Assembly (NCBI GenBank): GCA_018268195.1
Contig: JAFDWZ010000004.1
Location: 32,039-96,038 of the forward strand
Source: Bacteroidota bacterium
Lineage (GTDB): Bacteria; Bacteroidota; Bacteroidia; AKYH767-A; OLB10
Direction of reading: 5' to 3'
DNA length: 64,000 nucleotides
This document shows positions 1-9,321 of this stretch, piece after piece. The first letter of the stretch is position 1. Each line of letters opens with the position of its first letter. Below the pieces are notes generated by a model. That model was not told the DNA's origin, searched no databases, and was given only the letters and a program-made list of their open reading frames with translations. Both the position numbers and the translations under genes were made by a program.

Positions 1-72
1 TTTTATCGGGCTTCTGACATACATCATGAATAGAACAGTAGTTGTTCATTCAAACAGGATGTTTTCTCAGCA

Positions 73-510
73 TTAGTCCAAAGAAGTATGTGTTGTAATA
101 GCTATTCTGTTCCAGCCATTGATGGCAACCACAGCCATAATAACGGCAGCCATTTCTTTATCGGTCAGATGTTGTGCAGCTTCGTCATAAACAGCATCTG
201 AAACATGTTTGCCGGCAATCAGTGTCATCTCTTCAGTAAGTGCCAGCACAGCACGTTCTTTTTCTGAAAAAAGATCTGTTTCGCGCCAGGCATTGAGTAA
301 AAACAATCGTTGAGCAGTTTCTCCGATTTTCAATGCATCGCGAGAATGCATATTGATGCAATAAGCGCAACCATTAATTTGCGAAGCACGTGTTTTAATA
401 AGTTCATAAAGTTTTTTATCGAGTCCGCTTTTTTCAAGATATTTTTCCAGACCTATCATTGCTTCATAAGCTTCAGGTGATACTTTTGAAATGTTTATTC
501 GTTTTTTCAT
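73..510 (-). CDS. AhpD-like alkylhydroperoxidase / carboxymuconolactone decarboxylase family protein
   Basis: A 145-aa protein of the CMD/AhpD family. The peroxidatic Cys pair of AhpD-like proteins is present as GCAYCINMH, with C48, C51 and H55 in one helix-forming motif. The length matches single-domain members. By family knowledge these small cytosolic proteins reduce peroxides through the CxxC pair; the partner reductant cannot be seen here. The gene stands alone on the minus strand, divergent from the methyltransferase gene at 670, with 159 bases of shared upstream region. The family call is secure; the substrate is unknown. Confidence 0.88.
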   Translation of the reverse strand: MKKRINISKVSPEAYEAMIGLEKYLEKSGLDKKLYELIKTRASQINGCAYCINMHSRDALKIGETAQRLFLLNAWRETDLFSEKERAVLALTEEMTLIAGKHVSDAVYDEAAQHLTDKEMAAVIMAVVAINGWNRIAITTHTSLD

Positions 511-669
511 TTTGCTGTATGTTGATAATGTTTTGTTACTGATAATGCAACAAATCTACAGGAATCATTTTTGTAAATATGTGTGCATAATGCAACATTT
601 TGTTTTGCTTTATGATAATTAACAAAGCATATTTATGTTTGTTATTTCAATTTCAAACCTTGATATAAA

Positions 670-1296
670 ATGAAATCGCCAAATACTTCTGAAACATCAG
701 ATGAACATTATGAAAACGAGTTGGATGCATCATTCTGGAATCAACGCTGGCAGAGTGGAAAGATAGGATGGGATATAGGCTATGCTTCGCCACCAATCAT
801 AAAATATATGGAGCAATATTCCGAAAGAGATGCGGCAATATTGATTCCGGGTTGCGGAAATGCCTATGAAGCGGAGTATCTTGCATCGCATGGATTTACC
901 AATATCACCTTGGTAGATATTTCAGAAGAAGCAGTGAGGCGATTGAAGGAAAAGTTTTCCAATAAACCTCAGATAAAAATATACTGCGAAGATTTTTTTA
1001 CACATAAAGGAAATTATGATTTGATACTGGAACAAACATTTTTTTGTGCACAGGTTCTTCAGCGAAGAAAAGAGTATGCAGTTAAGATGGAATCGTTGCT
1101 AAAAGCAGGAGGGAAACTGGCAGGCGTACTTTTCGGAGTGAGTTTTGGCGAGTCAGGTCCGCCATTTGGTGGTGATGAAAAAGAGTACAGAGAGATTTTC
1201 TCACCCTATTTTGAGATAATAAAAATGGAGCCTTGCTATAACAGTATTTCACCAAGAGCCGGCTCTGAGTTGTTTTTTATTCTGTCAAAAAAATAA
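670..1296 (+). CDS. TPMT-like SAM-dependent methyltransferase
   Basis: A 208-aa class I methyltransferase of the thiopurine S-methyltransferase (TPMT) type. The N-terminal signature FWNQRWQSGKIGWDIG, with PPIIKYM just after, is typical of that family, and LIPGCGNAYEAEYLA is the SAM-binding glycine loop (about residues 56-70). An acidic VDIS end of strand 2 follows. Known relatives methylate thiols, halides or selenium/tellurium compounds; nothing here fixes the substrate. The gene is monocistronic and converges on the SDR/DUF2867 gene. Family secure, activity inferred. Confidence 0.85.
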   Translation: MKSPNTSETSDEHYENELDASFWNQRWQSGKIGWDIGYASPPIIKYMEQYSERDAAILIPGCGNAYEAEYLASHGFTNITLVDISEEAVRRLKEKFSNKPQIKIYCEDFFTHKGNYDLILEQTFFCAQVLQRRKEYAVKMESLLKAGGKLAGVLFGVSFGESGPPFGGDEKEYREIFSPYFEIIKMEPCYNSISPRAGSELFFILSKK

Positions 1297-1314
1297 TTAT
1301 TCTTAAGTTAGAAA

Positions 1315-2763
1315 TTACTGCAATCCTGCAATTCGCCTCAGCATATTTTTAAAAATAAAAAAGTGAAATGGCAACATGGCATACCAGTAATTTCGGCCCA
1401 TGATACCTTTGGGGCGAAAAGTGGCAGTTTGTTTTAAAATACAATGCTGACCGTTTTGTACGATAGACCATTCAAGCCATGCTTCACCTGGAAGTTTCAT
1501 CTCGGCAAACAACAACAGGCGATAATTTTTCTTGTCAACGAGCATTACTCTCCAGAAATCAATAGTGTCACCGGGGTCAATATCTATTTTACTTCTTCTT
1601 CCGCGACTTAAACCCACACCGCCCACAAATTTATCCAGCATACCACGGATTCTCCATAGTGAATCGGCATAGTACCATCCATGCTCACCACCTATACCAA
1701 AGAACCTCGCAGCAATTTCTTCTTTTTTCGCACAATCAATTTTTACCCATTTGCGGTCTTTATAGCAACCGTTAACCGGAACTTCAATATGTTGGTTCAC
1801 TTCAAGATTTGTAAGGCTGCTCGATGCGGAATCAGTCCAACTTGAAACAACCATGTTTTGTTCTATTCTTGCAAATGCCATTTTGATAGCATCCTTATAA
1901 GAGTAAAGTTCCTGTGGAATGATAGAACGAATGGAAGTCTCCTTGCAAACCACATCGTTTTTCATGCTTTGAACTAATTGTTTAGCAATAATATAATTTG
2001 CTGATGTGGTAAGATTAATCCAGTGAGCTGACAATCCGGGAAAAATAAGCGGCATGGTAATTATATAACGCTTGTACCCGCGCACTTCTGCATAATCCAA
2101 AAGCATTTGTTTGTAGGATAACACATCAGGCCCTCCGATTTCAAAAGTCTTGTTGAAAGTTTTTTCATTCATCAGACAAAGTTGCAGGTAGTTGATAACA
2201 TTCCTTATGGCTATAGGCTGACACTTGGAATTGAGCCAGTGCGGAACAATCATGATGGGTATTTTCTCTGTCAAATCGCGAATGATTTCGAAAGAAATAC
2301 TGCCTGAGCCTACAATAACACCTGCTTCGAAAATAGTGTAAGGTATTTCTGAACGCATCAACACATCTTTTACAACCTTGCGTGCTGAGAGATGTTTGGA
2401 GAGCATTTTTTCGTTGCTGATACCGCTCAGATAAATTATCTGTCGTACTTGTGTTAGCGTAGCAACCAGGACAAAACACCCTGCCGCCCGCACCTCATAC
2501 TCTTTTAGAGTGGTGGAAGTATCACCCAAAGAATGGATGAGGTAATAGGCGACATCAAATTGCTTTTTATTAAACTGTTGAACGGCATTTTCGGGATGCA
2601 GAAAATCAAATTCAATGATGCTGACTTTTTCCAATAAATCTGCTGAAGGCTTAAATCGGTTTTTGTCCCTCACCACACATGTAACATCATGCCCCGCTTC
2701 AACCAATACGGGCAAAAGCCTCATCCCAATATAGCCATTGGCACCTGTAAGTAATATCCGCAT
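1315..2763 (-). CDS. SDR-family NAD(P)-binding epimerase-like protein with C-terminal DUF2867 domain
   Basis: A 482-aa protein in two parts. Residues 1 to about 300 form an atypical short-chain dehydrogenase Rossmann domain starting MRILLTGANGYIGMRL, where TGANGYIG is the nucleotide-binding loop; AYYLIHSLG lies where NmrA/epimerase-like proteins have their fourth strand. Residues from about 330 form a DUF2867 region rich in Trp and Arg (GWYYADSLWRIRG, GDTIDFWRV). This fusion is common in Bacteroidota and Actinobacteria and has no firmly assigned reaction. The gene is on its own, convergent with the upstream methyltransferase gene and followed by a long gap. Confidence 0.85.
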   Translation of the reverse strand: MRILLTGANGYIGMRLLPVLVEAGHDVTCVVRDKNRFKPSADLLEKVSIIEFDFLHPENAVQQFNKKQFDVAYYLIHSLGDTSTTLKEYEVRAAGCFVLVATLTQVRQIIYLSGISNEKMLSKHLSARKVVKDVLMRSEIPYTIFEAGVIVGSGSISFEIIRDLTEKIPIMIVPHWLNSKCQPIAIRNVINYLQLCLMNEKTFNKTFEIGGPDVLSYKQMLLDYAEVRGYKRYIITMPLIFPGLSAHWINLTTSANYIIAKQLVQSMKNDVVCKETSIRSIIPQELYSYKDAIKMAFARIEQNMVVSSWTDSASSSLTNLEVNQHIEVPVNGCYKDRKWVKIDCAKKEEIAARFFGIGGEHGWYYADSLWRIRGMLDKFVGGVGLSRGRRSKIDIDPGDTIDFWRVMLVDKKNYRLLLFAEMKLPGEAWLEWSIVQNGQHCILKQTATFRPKGIMGRNYWYAMLPFHFFIFKNMLRRIAGLQ

Positions 2764-3490
2764 GTTAAATTTGATTAACGCTTATTCAGAAGCAAATATA
2801 TTATTCTAAGTGGAATGAAATGTATGATTAAAGTCCTTTCTGAAATCCCAAAAATGTTTTGGCAGATTTAGTGATTATTTTTATAGACGATTACCTGTGC
2901 AAACTGAACTCTGATGAAGGTTGAACGCGTACAATACACACACTGGCGCAAGTTTTCTCATGATATTTGTCGGGATATAACACACATATAATTTACTTTT
3001 TTAAATGACAAGAAGGCACAAGACTAGAATAAGACTTGTTCCGGTTGATGTCAAAGTAATGGTGCTGCTATTTTCGGGGGTGTATAAAATACAAGTATCA
3101 ACAACAGAAATTTTAGTGCGTCTTCAGCGATTAAACAGCAGATACCCGAAAAAGTAAATGATGTGATAAAAGTTTTGTGATTGGATAAAACAACTATAGC
3201 TGCTCGGAATTATCTGAAGCATACTTTTTATTTTGCAGAGCATCAGGTTTACTTAACAATTGCTATCATTTGTAAGGTGACAATTAGATGTTTGTTTATT
3301 CTTTCAAAGGAATATAAACTTTTAAATACTGAAACAGACAACGGATTAAGTTGATTCTATTTTAAAAATTAACAGCCAAGTTAAATTTTTAAATGATAGA
3401 TATACTGTTTCTTATGCCCTTTTATTATTTGAATTAAAAACTAAAAAAAAGGAAAGCTGTTATTGTATCAGTTTTAAAAATTTAAAAATT
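2764..3490. other. Intergenic stretch, 727 bases, no gene seen
   Basis: AT-rich DNA between the divergent SDR/DUF2867 and DUF4142 genes. I found no reading frame with a recognisable family and no clear hairpin terminator. The last 70 bases are strongly A-rich, as is usual for leaders in this phylum, with short repeats of the type TTTAAAAATT just before the DUF4142 start. It could hold a decayed gene or a small RNA, but nothing supports either. Confidence 0.5.
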
Positions 3491-4036
3491 ATGAAAAAGT
3501 TTAAAAGTTTTACGAAATCAATAACAAGTATAATGACTTGTTTAGCTGTTTTATCTTTTACAGCATCTGCACAGGATGCTACTCCTAAATTAACAGATCC
3601 TGAAATCGCGTCTATTGCTGTTACAGCTAATCAAATTGATGTGAATTATGGAAAAATAGCACTTAAAAAAAGTAAGAATGCAGAAGCAAAAAAATTTGCT
3701 GAGACAATGATTAAAGACCATGAGAGTATTATTAAGCAGGCTGTAGATTTAGCTACTAAGCTTGGGGTAACACCAAAGGATAATAAAGTTAGTCAATCAT
3801 TAATGAAAGGCGAAAGGGAAACAAATGCAAAACTGAACAAACTCAACGGAAAAGCCTTTGACAAAGCTTACATTGATAATGAAGTTACGTATCATGAAGC
3901 TGTGATTAACACAGTTAAAAATGTACTGATACCGCAGACTCAGAATGAGGAATTAAAAGCATTACTCACCAAAGTAAGCCCTTTATTGGAGCATCACTTT
4001 GAAATGGCAAAAATGGCTCAGTCTAAAATTAAATAG
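3491..4036 (+). CDS. DUF4142 domain-containing exported protein
   Basis: A 181-aa protein with an N-terminal signal peptide (basic MKKFKSF, then a hydrophobic stretch ending near ASAQD). The rest is the DUF4142 four-helix ferritin-like fold: DPEIASIAVTANQIDVNYG opens helix 1, AKKFAETMIKDHESI is the conserved helix carrying the D-H pair, and LLEHHFEMAKMA closes it. Family members are periplasmic or outer-membrane associated and of unknown function, often stress-induced. The cupredoxin gene follows 9 bases later, so the two are probably cotranscribed up to the terminator at 4450. Confidence 0.88.
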   Translation: MKKFKSFTKSITSIMTCLAVLSFTASAQDATPKLTDPEIASIAVTANQIDVNYGKIALKKSKNAEAKKFAETMIKDHESIIKQAVDLATKLGVTPKDNKVSQSLMKGERETNAKLNKLNGKAFDKAYIDNEVTYHEAVINTVKNVLIPQTQNEELKALLTKVSPLLEHHFEMAKMAQSKIK

Positions 4037-4045
4037 TTTTGTTTT

Positions 4046-4423
4046 ATGGTTAAAAGAACAATATTATCCGGAGTTGTTACATGTTCAATATTTATTTTTA
4101 CCAGTTGTGTAAACTCTTCTGAGCAAAAGAGTCAGATTGCAGATAGTACCTCAACAACACAGATGCATAAGACAACAGATACTGTAATTATTGAAGGAAT
4201 GCAGTTTAAACCAAAACAGCTAACTGTTTATAAAGGCGACACGATTATTTGGATAAACAATGATATAGTGGCACATAATGTTACTGAAGACACTGCTCAA
4301 ACATGGACTTCCGACAGTATTGATATCGGAAAAACATGGACTATGATTCCTTCAAAGAGTTTTAATTATTTGTGCAGCATTCACCCTACCATGAAGGGAG
4401 TTGTTACTGTAATTGAGAGATAG
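4046..4423 (+). CDS. Plastocyanin/azurin-like cupredoxin lipoprotein
   Basis: A 125-aa type I copper protein. The N terminus has a lipoprotein signal ending FTSC, so C21 is the probable lipidated residue. The cupredoxin domain covers about residues 45-124. Expected copper ligands are all visible: H77 in VAHNV, then C110, H113 and M116 in LCSIHPTMKG. By family knowledge it is an electron carrier in the periplasm, tethered to a membrane. It follows the DUF4142 gene closely and a strong terminator lies behind it, so the pair looks like a two-gene operon. The redox partner is unknown. Confidence 0.9.
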   Translation: MVKRTILSGVVTCSIFIFTSCVNSSEQKSQIADSTSTTQMHKTTDTVIIEGMQFKPKQLTVYKGDTIIWINNDIVAHNVTEDTAQTWTSDSIDIGKTWTMIPSKSFNYLCSIHPTMKGVVTVIER

Positions 4424-4449
4424 TTTTTGAAATATTTTGGAACTATCAA

Positions 4450-4480
4450 CTGCTTCCTGAGTTATGGAAGCAGTTTTTTT
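4450..4480 (+). terminator. Rho-independent terminator after the cupredoxin gene
   Basis: CTGCTTCC (4450-4457) pairs perfectly with GGAAGCAG (4466-4473) across an 8-base loop, followed by seven T (4474-4480). It closes the DUF4142/cupredoxin operon. Confidence 0.9.
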
Positions 4481-4562
4481 ATATTCGATAATCAATGAAA
4501 CTGATTGGGGATTCTATTTCAAAAATGAAAGAGGTATTTCTGATTTCTTGTCTCGGAAATAT

Positions 4563-5990
4563 TTATTTTATTTTATGTAAACATCTTACTATCATAGCCA
4601 TTGCACGGTCAATAGTTTCCTTTTTAGTTCTGAAAGCAAGTATTGCAATTCTTATCACAAAATTGTTGTCAATCACAGATGAACTTAGAAACACCTCGCC
4701 ATCCAAATGTATTTCTTTCATTAATTGTTGGTTCTTTTTATCACTATCAATTGCAAAAGGATAGCGGAAATAACTTACAGATAAATCGGGTTCAGTACCG
4801 ACAAGAAATCCATTTTCCTTAAGAAGTTCTCTGAAATATTTTACTAGTAGTAACTTCTCTTCCAAACAGGCAACAAAGGGTTCAATGCCATGATACCTTA
4901 AAGGTAGCCACACACGCAGGCCTCTGAAATGTTTAGTTAGTTCGGGCGAAAGATTGGCAGGGCTTTTTATAAGCTCGTCCTCAGAAGCATCCTGCATATA
5001 ATTTGCTTCGTAGTAGTTGGAATGTAAGGTTGCGGTTGCATTTTTTATCAGTACGGCACCAACACCATAAGGAAGAAATAAGCCTTTATGCGGATCAACA
5101 ATCATCGAATCGGCTCTTTCAAGTCCTTTAAATAAATGTTTGCGTGACGTCAAAATAAAAAATCCACCATAGGCTGCATCTACATGAAACCATAGATGAT
5201 GCTTGAGTGCAATGTCTGCAATTTCATTTAATGGGTCAACGGCACCTGTGTCAGTAGTTCCTGCTGTGGCAACAATCAAAAATGGATAAAGCCCCTCAGC
5301 AACATCTTTTGTTATAAGATGAAGTAATTCATCAGATTTCATTCTGTGATGTTCATCCAATGGAACATATCGTATCACAACATCTTCGAGTCCGATAATG
5401 CGCAATGCTTTTTGTGTGGAATGATGCACCTGCTCACTGAGATAGACTACACTTTTTTGTACACGTTCATTTTTTACATGGTGCTTATCTCTTGCAGCAG
5501 TAAAAGCAATGAGTGTTGAAATGGAACCTCCTGATGACAGGCAACCAACCGCTGTTTCTGGGAATGAAAATACCTTTTTTAACCAGTTGATTACTTCATT
5601 TTCTATCGATGCTGCTCCGGGTGAAGCATAATATACACTTGAAAAAGGATTGGTTACGGCAGCTAGAAAATCAGCCACTGCACCAGTGAATACGCCACCG
5701 CCAGGTATATATCCTAAGTGCTTTCCTGATGCAGCATTAATTCCATTTTCAACGACTTCTTTCTGATAGATATCAAGTAGGTGTTCTATTGTACTGCTTT
5801 TATTGTCTATACTTAATGATGTAACCGGATTCTGCTGAAAACCTTTTACATCAGAAAGACCTGAAATAAATTTATTGGCATATTCGTTTACCAACTCAGC
5901 AATTTCTGTTCTTTCATTCTGTTGGATATCAAGCAGGTTACTTGTTTTACTTAATTTATTCAATTGTATAATAATTGCTTCAGTGTTCAT
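4563..5990 (-). CDS. PLP-dependent group II decarboxylase (aromatic-L-amino-acid/glutamate decarboxylase family)
   Basis: A 475-aa fold-type I PLP enzyme. The PLP lysine is K302 in DPHKGLFLPYG; the ring-stacking His lies in EQVHHSTQKA (H189/H190), and the pyridine-nitrogen Asp is D271 in HVDAAYGG. YIPGGGVFTGAVADFLAA near residue 94 is the family's N-terminal signature. Family enzymes decarboxylate aromatic amino acids, glutamate, aspartate or diaminobutyrate; substrate residues cannot be judged without alignment. The gene runs alone on the minus strand, divergent from hpf, with about 116 bases between the starts. Confidence 0.88.
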   Translation of the reverse strand: MNTEAIIIQLNKLSKTSNLLDIQQNERTEIAELVNEYANKFISGLSDVKGFQQNPVTSLSIDNKSSTIEHLLDIYQKEVVENGINAASGKHLGYIPGGGVFTGAVADFLAAVTNPFSSVYYASPGAASIENEVINWLKKVFSFPETAVGCLSSGGSISTLIAFTAARDKHHVKNERVQKSVVYLSEQVHHSTQKALRIIGLEDVVIRYVPLDEHHRMKSDELLHLITKDVAEGLYPFLIVATAGTTDTGAVDPLNEIADIALKHHLWFHVDAAYGGFFILTSRKHLFKGLERADSMIVDPHKGLFLPYGVGAVLIKNATATLHSNYYEANYMQDASEDELIKSPANLSPELTKHFRGLRVWLPLRYHGIEPFVACLEEKLLLVKYFRELLKENGFLVGTEPDLSVSYFRYPFAIDSDKKNQQLMKEIHLDGEVFLSSSVIDNNFVIRIAILAFRTKKETIDRAMAMIVRCLHKIK

Positions 5991-6047
5991 TTTAATAGAT
6001 TGGATTTATAAATGACATTTGTAAGTCAAAAGAATAAAAATTATCAA

Positions 6048-6077
6048 TTGAAAGAATCAGTATTAAGGTTAATTTTG
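6048..6077 (+). promoter_or_regulatory. Bacteroidota-type sigma promoter upstream of hpf
   Basis: TTG at 6048-6050 and TAATTTTG at 6070-6077 are separated by exactly 19 bases, matching the Bacteroidota primary sigma consensus (TTTG-N19-TAnnTTTG). The hpf start lies 29 bases downstream of the -7 element. Confidence 0.7.
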
Positions 6078-6106
6078 TGTAATAAAATTTATAAAACAAT
6101 AGAAAT

Positions 6107-6457
6107 ATGAAATTGAGATTGGAATCCAAAGGCTTTAGATTAAGTCCTTCATTAAAATCTTTTGCAACAGATAAACTGAGCAACTTAGACAGATATTATA
6201 AAGACATTCAGGAAGTAGAAGTTACTCTCGAAATTGAAGTGAAATCTTCAAAGGAAGTTGTCAATTGTATGCTCAACATCAGGGTGCCGGGTAAAGATGC
6301 ATATATTAAAACTTCCTCTGCAATTTTTGAAGATGCCATTCTGAAAGCTGCTGATGCTGCAAAAAGAAAATTGCGGACACGTAAAACACAATTGCAACTC
6401 GCCAAAAAAAGAAAGTCTCCAGACAGGAGGGTTTCTGCTAAGAAAGCAATGAAATAA
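6107..6457 (+). CDS. hpf: Ribosome hibernation-promoting factor, HPF/RaiA family (short form)
   Basis: A 116-aa HPF/YfiA-type protein. It has the beta-alpha-beta-beta-beta-alpha layout: KLRLESKGFRLSPSLKSF opens strand 1 and helix 1, EVEVTLEIEV is strand 2, and the last helix EDAILKAADAAKRKLRTR ends in a basic tail (KKRKSPDRRVSAKKAMK). It lacks the C-terminal dimerisation domain of long HPF. By family knowledge it binds the 30S decoding region and silences ribosomes in stationary phase. It has its own well-formed promoter and is a single gene. Confidence 0.88.
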   Translation: MKLRLESKGFRLSPSLKSFATDKLSNLDRYYKDIQEVEVTLEIEVKSSKEVVNCMLNIRVPGKDAYIKTSSAIFEDAILKAADAAKRKLRTRKTQLQLAKKRKSPDRRVSAKKAMK

Positions 6458-6475
6458 TCCCGTAGTTACTATTAA

Positions 6476-6715
6476 TTATTCCTCAAACCACTCTCCGCGA
6501 TTGGGCCTGAGGTCATCCCTAACTTGCAACATTTCATCTTCGTCCACAATCATAAAGGCTATGGAATAACTCTCGGAAATATTTTCTGTTCCGGTATGAT
6601 TATTTTTAAGCTTTTTATCTTCAATATATTCATTAAGGTGACGGGTGTGATGTTCGGCTGTTTTTTCAGACTCAGGACCTCTGATGTCCCATATTAACTT
6701 GATTTTCTTACTCAT
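6476..6715 (-). CDS. Small hypothetical protein
   Basis: A 79-aa acidic soluble protein with no signal peptide or membrane segment. The N terminus KKIKLIWDIRGPES reads like a strand and the C terminus is acidic (MIVDEDEMLQVRDD, ending GEWFEE). I do not recognise the family. The start is 161 bases from lplA, which reads the other way, and its end converges on hpf. Composition and codon use look like the neighbours, which supports a real gene. Confidence 0.6.
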   Translation of the reverse strand: MSKKIKLIWDIRGPESEKTAEHHTRHLNEYIEDKKLKNNHTGTENISESYSIAFMIVDEDEMLQVRDDLRPNRGEWFEE

Positions 6716-6734
6716 TTCAAAAACGAAAATGAAT

Positions 6735-6742
6735 TACCTTTG
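6735..6742 (+). promoter_or_regulatory. Possible -7 element for the lipoate ligase gene
   Basis: TACCTTTG matches the TAnnTTTG -7 consensus and points towards the gene at 6876, but it is 133 bases away and I see no TTG at the right distance upstream. Confidence 0.3.
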
Positions 6743-6875
6743 TTTAAATTCACTACAAAGGAAATTATAATGTCTTTACATAACAAACTTAATCTATGAA
6801 GAATGTTTGCATAATGTAAAAACAATTTTCAGGTAGAATTTGGTTAACACCTATTTACATTCAAAAAAATAAATT

Positions 6876-7856
6876 ATGCTTTGCATTTATCATGAATCAA
6901 CCGACCCTTACTTTAATGTTGCTACCGATGAGTATATTTTAAAGTACTTACAGGAAGATTGTTTTATGCTTTGGCGCAACGACAATGCCATTATAGTAGG
7001 CAAGTATCAGAACACACTTTCTGAAATAAACTATGATTATGTTAAAGCCAACAACATTGCTGTTGTGCGTAGAATTTCGGGTGGCGGTGCCGTATATCAC
7101 GATCTTGGCAATCTGAATTTTTCATTCACAAAAACAGGAAAAGATTCAAGTCTTACAGATTTTGAAAAATTTACCCGACCAATAGTGGAAGTTATACGTT
7201 CGCTGGGAGCTGATGCTCGTTTTGAAGGGAAGAATGATTTGATGATTGACGGAAAAAAAATTGCCGGCAATGCAGCTCACATCCACAAGAATAAAATTTT
7301 ACATCACGGTTGTTTGTTGTTTTCTTCTGAAATGCGGAATGTAAGCGAAGCTTTGAAGATTAATCCTGTTAAGTACATTGATAAAGCTCATAAGTCTGTT
7401 CCCAAAAGGGTAACTAATATTTCTGAACATATAAAAGTGCCCATGAATGTTGCGGATTTTACCAAACGAATTATGGATTATGTACTTCAAAATTTTCCGG
7501 GAAGCAGGCTTTATACTTTTTCAGATGAAGATAAAGCCCTCATTCAAAAGCTTCGTGACGAAAAATATGCTACTCATGAGTGGAATTACGGAAGGTCGCC
7601 CGATTATAATTTTAAAAAAGCTATCAGAACAAAGGGTGGGCTGCTGGAGATGAACCTTGAAGTTAAAAAGGGAGTGATTGAGAAAGCAAAAATATTCGGT
7701 GACTTTTTCTCTGAAAATGGTATTGAAGAAATTGAAAATGCCCTTACCAATATCAATCACGAAGAAGGACAGATCAGAAATGTTCTTTCCAAATACGAAA
7801 TCCATAAACACTTCAGCAATATCAGCGTGGACGATTTGATAGAGGCAATTTTTTAG
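6876..7856 (+). CDS. lplA: Lipoate--protein ligase A
   Basis: A 326-aa LplA/LipB-fold protein. The lipoyl-AMP binding motif RRISGGGAVYHDLGNLNFSF is intact (about residues 72-91), and the catalytic lysine stretch MIDGKKIAGNAAHIH follows near residue 125. Residues from about 225 form the small C-terminal accessory domain of full-length ligases. It activates free lipoate with ATP and attaches it to lipoyl domains of 2-oxoacid dehydrogenases and GcvH. It is a single gene whose start follows an A-rich leader. Confidence 0.92.
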   Translation: MLCIYHESTDPYFNVATDEYILKYLQEDCFMLWRNDNAIIVGKYQNTLSEINYDYVKANNIAVVRRISGGGAVYHDLGNLNFSFTKTGKDSSLTDFEKFTRPIVEVIRSLGADARFEGKNDLMIDGKKIAGNAAHIHKNKILHHGCLLFSSEMRNVSEALKINPVKYIDKAHKSVPKRVTNISEHIKVPMNVADFTKRIMDYVLQNFPGSRLYTFSDEDKALIQKLRDEKYATHEWNYGRSPDYNFKKAIRTKGGLLEMNLEVKKGVIEKAKIFGDFFSENGIEEIENALTNINHEEGQIRNVLSKYEIHKHFSNISVDDLIEAIF

Positions 7857-8014
7857 ATGATGAAACGGGTAGTGCTGCTGTTGAAAAGTTCATGACAATT
7901 ATCAAAAGTGCGCACTATTTGTTTGCGACATTAGCCGCTTAATTAAGTTTTTCATGTTACAAGTTATTTGTAAGAATTATCATCTGATCAAGTTAAATAA
8001 TTTGTGTCAAAGTT

Positions 8015-9253
8015 GTGAATGATTCAAGTAACATTCCGGAAAATACAGTTGCAGGTAACCTGCCTGCAGAACCACATACAGGCACAGGAGTAAGACTTTG
8101 GAATAAAAATTTTATAAATGCATGTGCAGCTAATTTTCTTATTGCTTGTGCATTTTATCTGCTTATGCCCACCATTCCGATATTTTTATCTGAGCAGTTG
8201 CATGTCGCACAATCGCATATAGGTATAGCACTTTCATCGTATGTGGCTGCTCTGCTCATAATGCGACCTTTTAGTGGTTATCTCGTTGATGTTTATCCGC
8301 GTAAAAAATTATTTATGATAGGAGTGACGCTTTTCGTTGTTGTTTTTTGCGGATACTATTTTGCTGCAACCGTACTGTTTTTTGTGATATTGCGATTTGT
8401 TCATGGATTATTCTGGGGGCTTTCAACGGTTTCGGCAAATACGGTGGCTATTGATATTATTCCTTCTCAAAGAAGAGCTGAGGGCATAGGATTTTTCGGA
8501 GTTACGATGAATATTGCTATGGCTACAGCACCTTATATTGCAGTAAATATTTATGATTCTTTCGGATTTTCAACTCTTGTAAGCTGCGCCTTGGTGATGG
8601 GTTTAATGGCTATACTTACCGTTAGTTTCATAAAGGTACCCAAACGTGAACTGTTAAAAAAACGACCACCCATATCCTTCGACAGATTTATATTAGTCAA
8701 AGGAATTCCGGTATTCATCAATCAGCTGTTTCTCTCATTCGGATGGGGCACGTTGGTTGCGTTTGCAGTTTTGTATGGAAAAAAAATCGGTATCCATAAC
8801 TCAGGTATTTTCTTTTTGTTTTTGGCAACAGGCATTGTCTTGTCACGTGTAACATCAGGAAAAATTATTGACAAAGGATATTTGCATAATGTAATGATGG
8901 TTGCCATATCTGCTATAACAGTGGGATATTTTTGCTTTGCAACCTTTCATGATTTTTATGCATTCTGTATTTCAGCATTTATCCTTGGCGTTGGCTTCGG
9001 AACAATGTTTCCTGCATTGCAAACTATTTACAATAATATGGCGGCATCATCCAGACGCGGAACTGCGAACTCTACTTATCTTACCGGTTTCGATCTGGGT
9101 GTTGGCTTAGGTATGTTGATTGGAGCATATATCAGTGATAAATATGGATTTCCGGCAATGTATTATCTAACTGCAGTGTTGAGTTTTATTGCATTATTTA
9201 TCTATCGTTTCAATTCGAAGAGTGTTTATGAAAAAAACAAAGTAACCCAATGA
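8015..9253 (+). CDS. MFS transporter
   Basis: A 412-aa major facilitator with about 12 membrane segments. After a polar 28-residue N-terminal tail, the loop 2-3 region RPFSGYLVDVYPRKKLFMIG resembles the MFS motif A. The two six-helix halves are separated near the basic stretch KVPKRELLKKRPP (about residue 210). It resembles drug or sugar efflux permeases (YfcJ/YhhS-like), but the substrate cannot be set. The start is GTG at 8015 in a region without a clear ribosome-binding site. The SDR gene follows 68 bases later. Confidence 0.85.
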   Translation: MNDSSNIPENTVAGNLPAEPHTGTGVRLWNKNFINACAANFLIACAFYLLMPTIPIFLSEQLHVAQSHIGIALSSYVAALLIMRPFSGYLVDVYPRKKLFMIGVTLFVVVFCGYYFAATVLFFVILRFVHGLFWGLSTVSANTVAIDIIPSQRRAEGIGFFGVTMNIAMATAPYIAVNIYDSFGFSTLVSCALVMGLMAILTVSFIKVPKRELLKKRPPISFDRFILVKGIPVFINQLFLSFGWGTLVAFAVLYGKKIGIHNSGIFFLFLATGIVLSRVTSGKIIDKGYLHNVMMVAISAITVGYFCFATFHDFYAFCISAFILGVGFGTMFPALQTIYNNMAASSRRGTANSTYLTGFDLGVGLGMLIGAYISDKYGFPAMYYLTAVLSFIALFIYRFNSKSVYEKNKVTQ

Positions 9254-9321
9254 TGAGCGTATATTCGCAAAAAGATAACACAAACAATATGGCCATCACA
9301 ACTGTTTGTTTTAAAAAATAG

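Noticed and set aside
4495..4764. 89-aa plus-strand open frame
   Set aside because: It is antisense to the PLP decarboxylase end, with no family resemblance.
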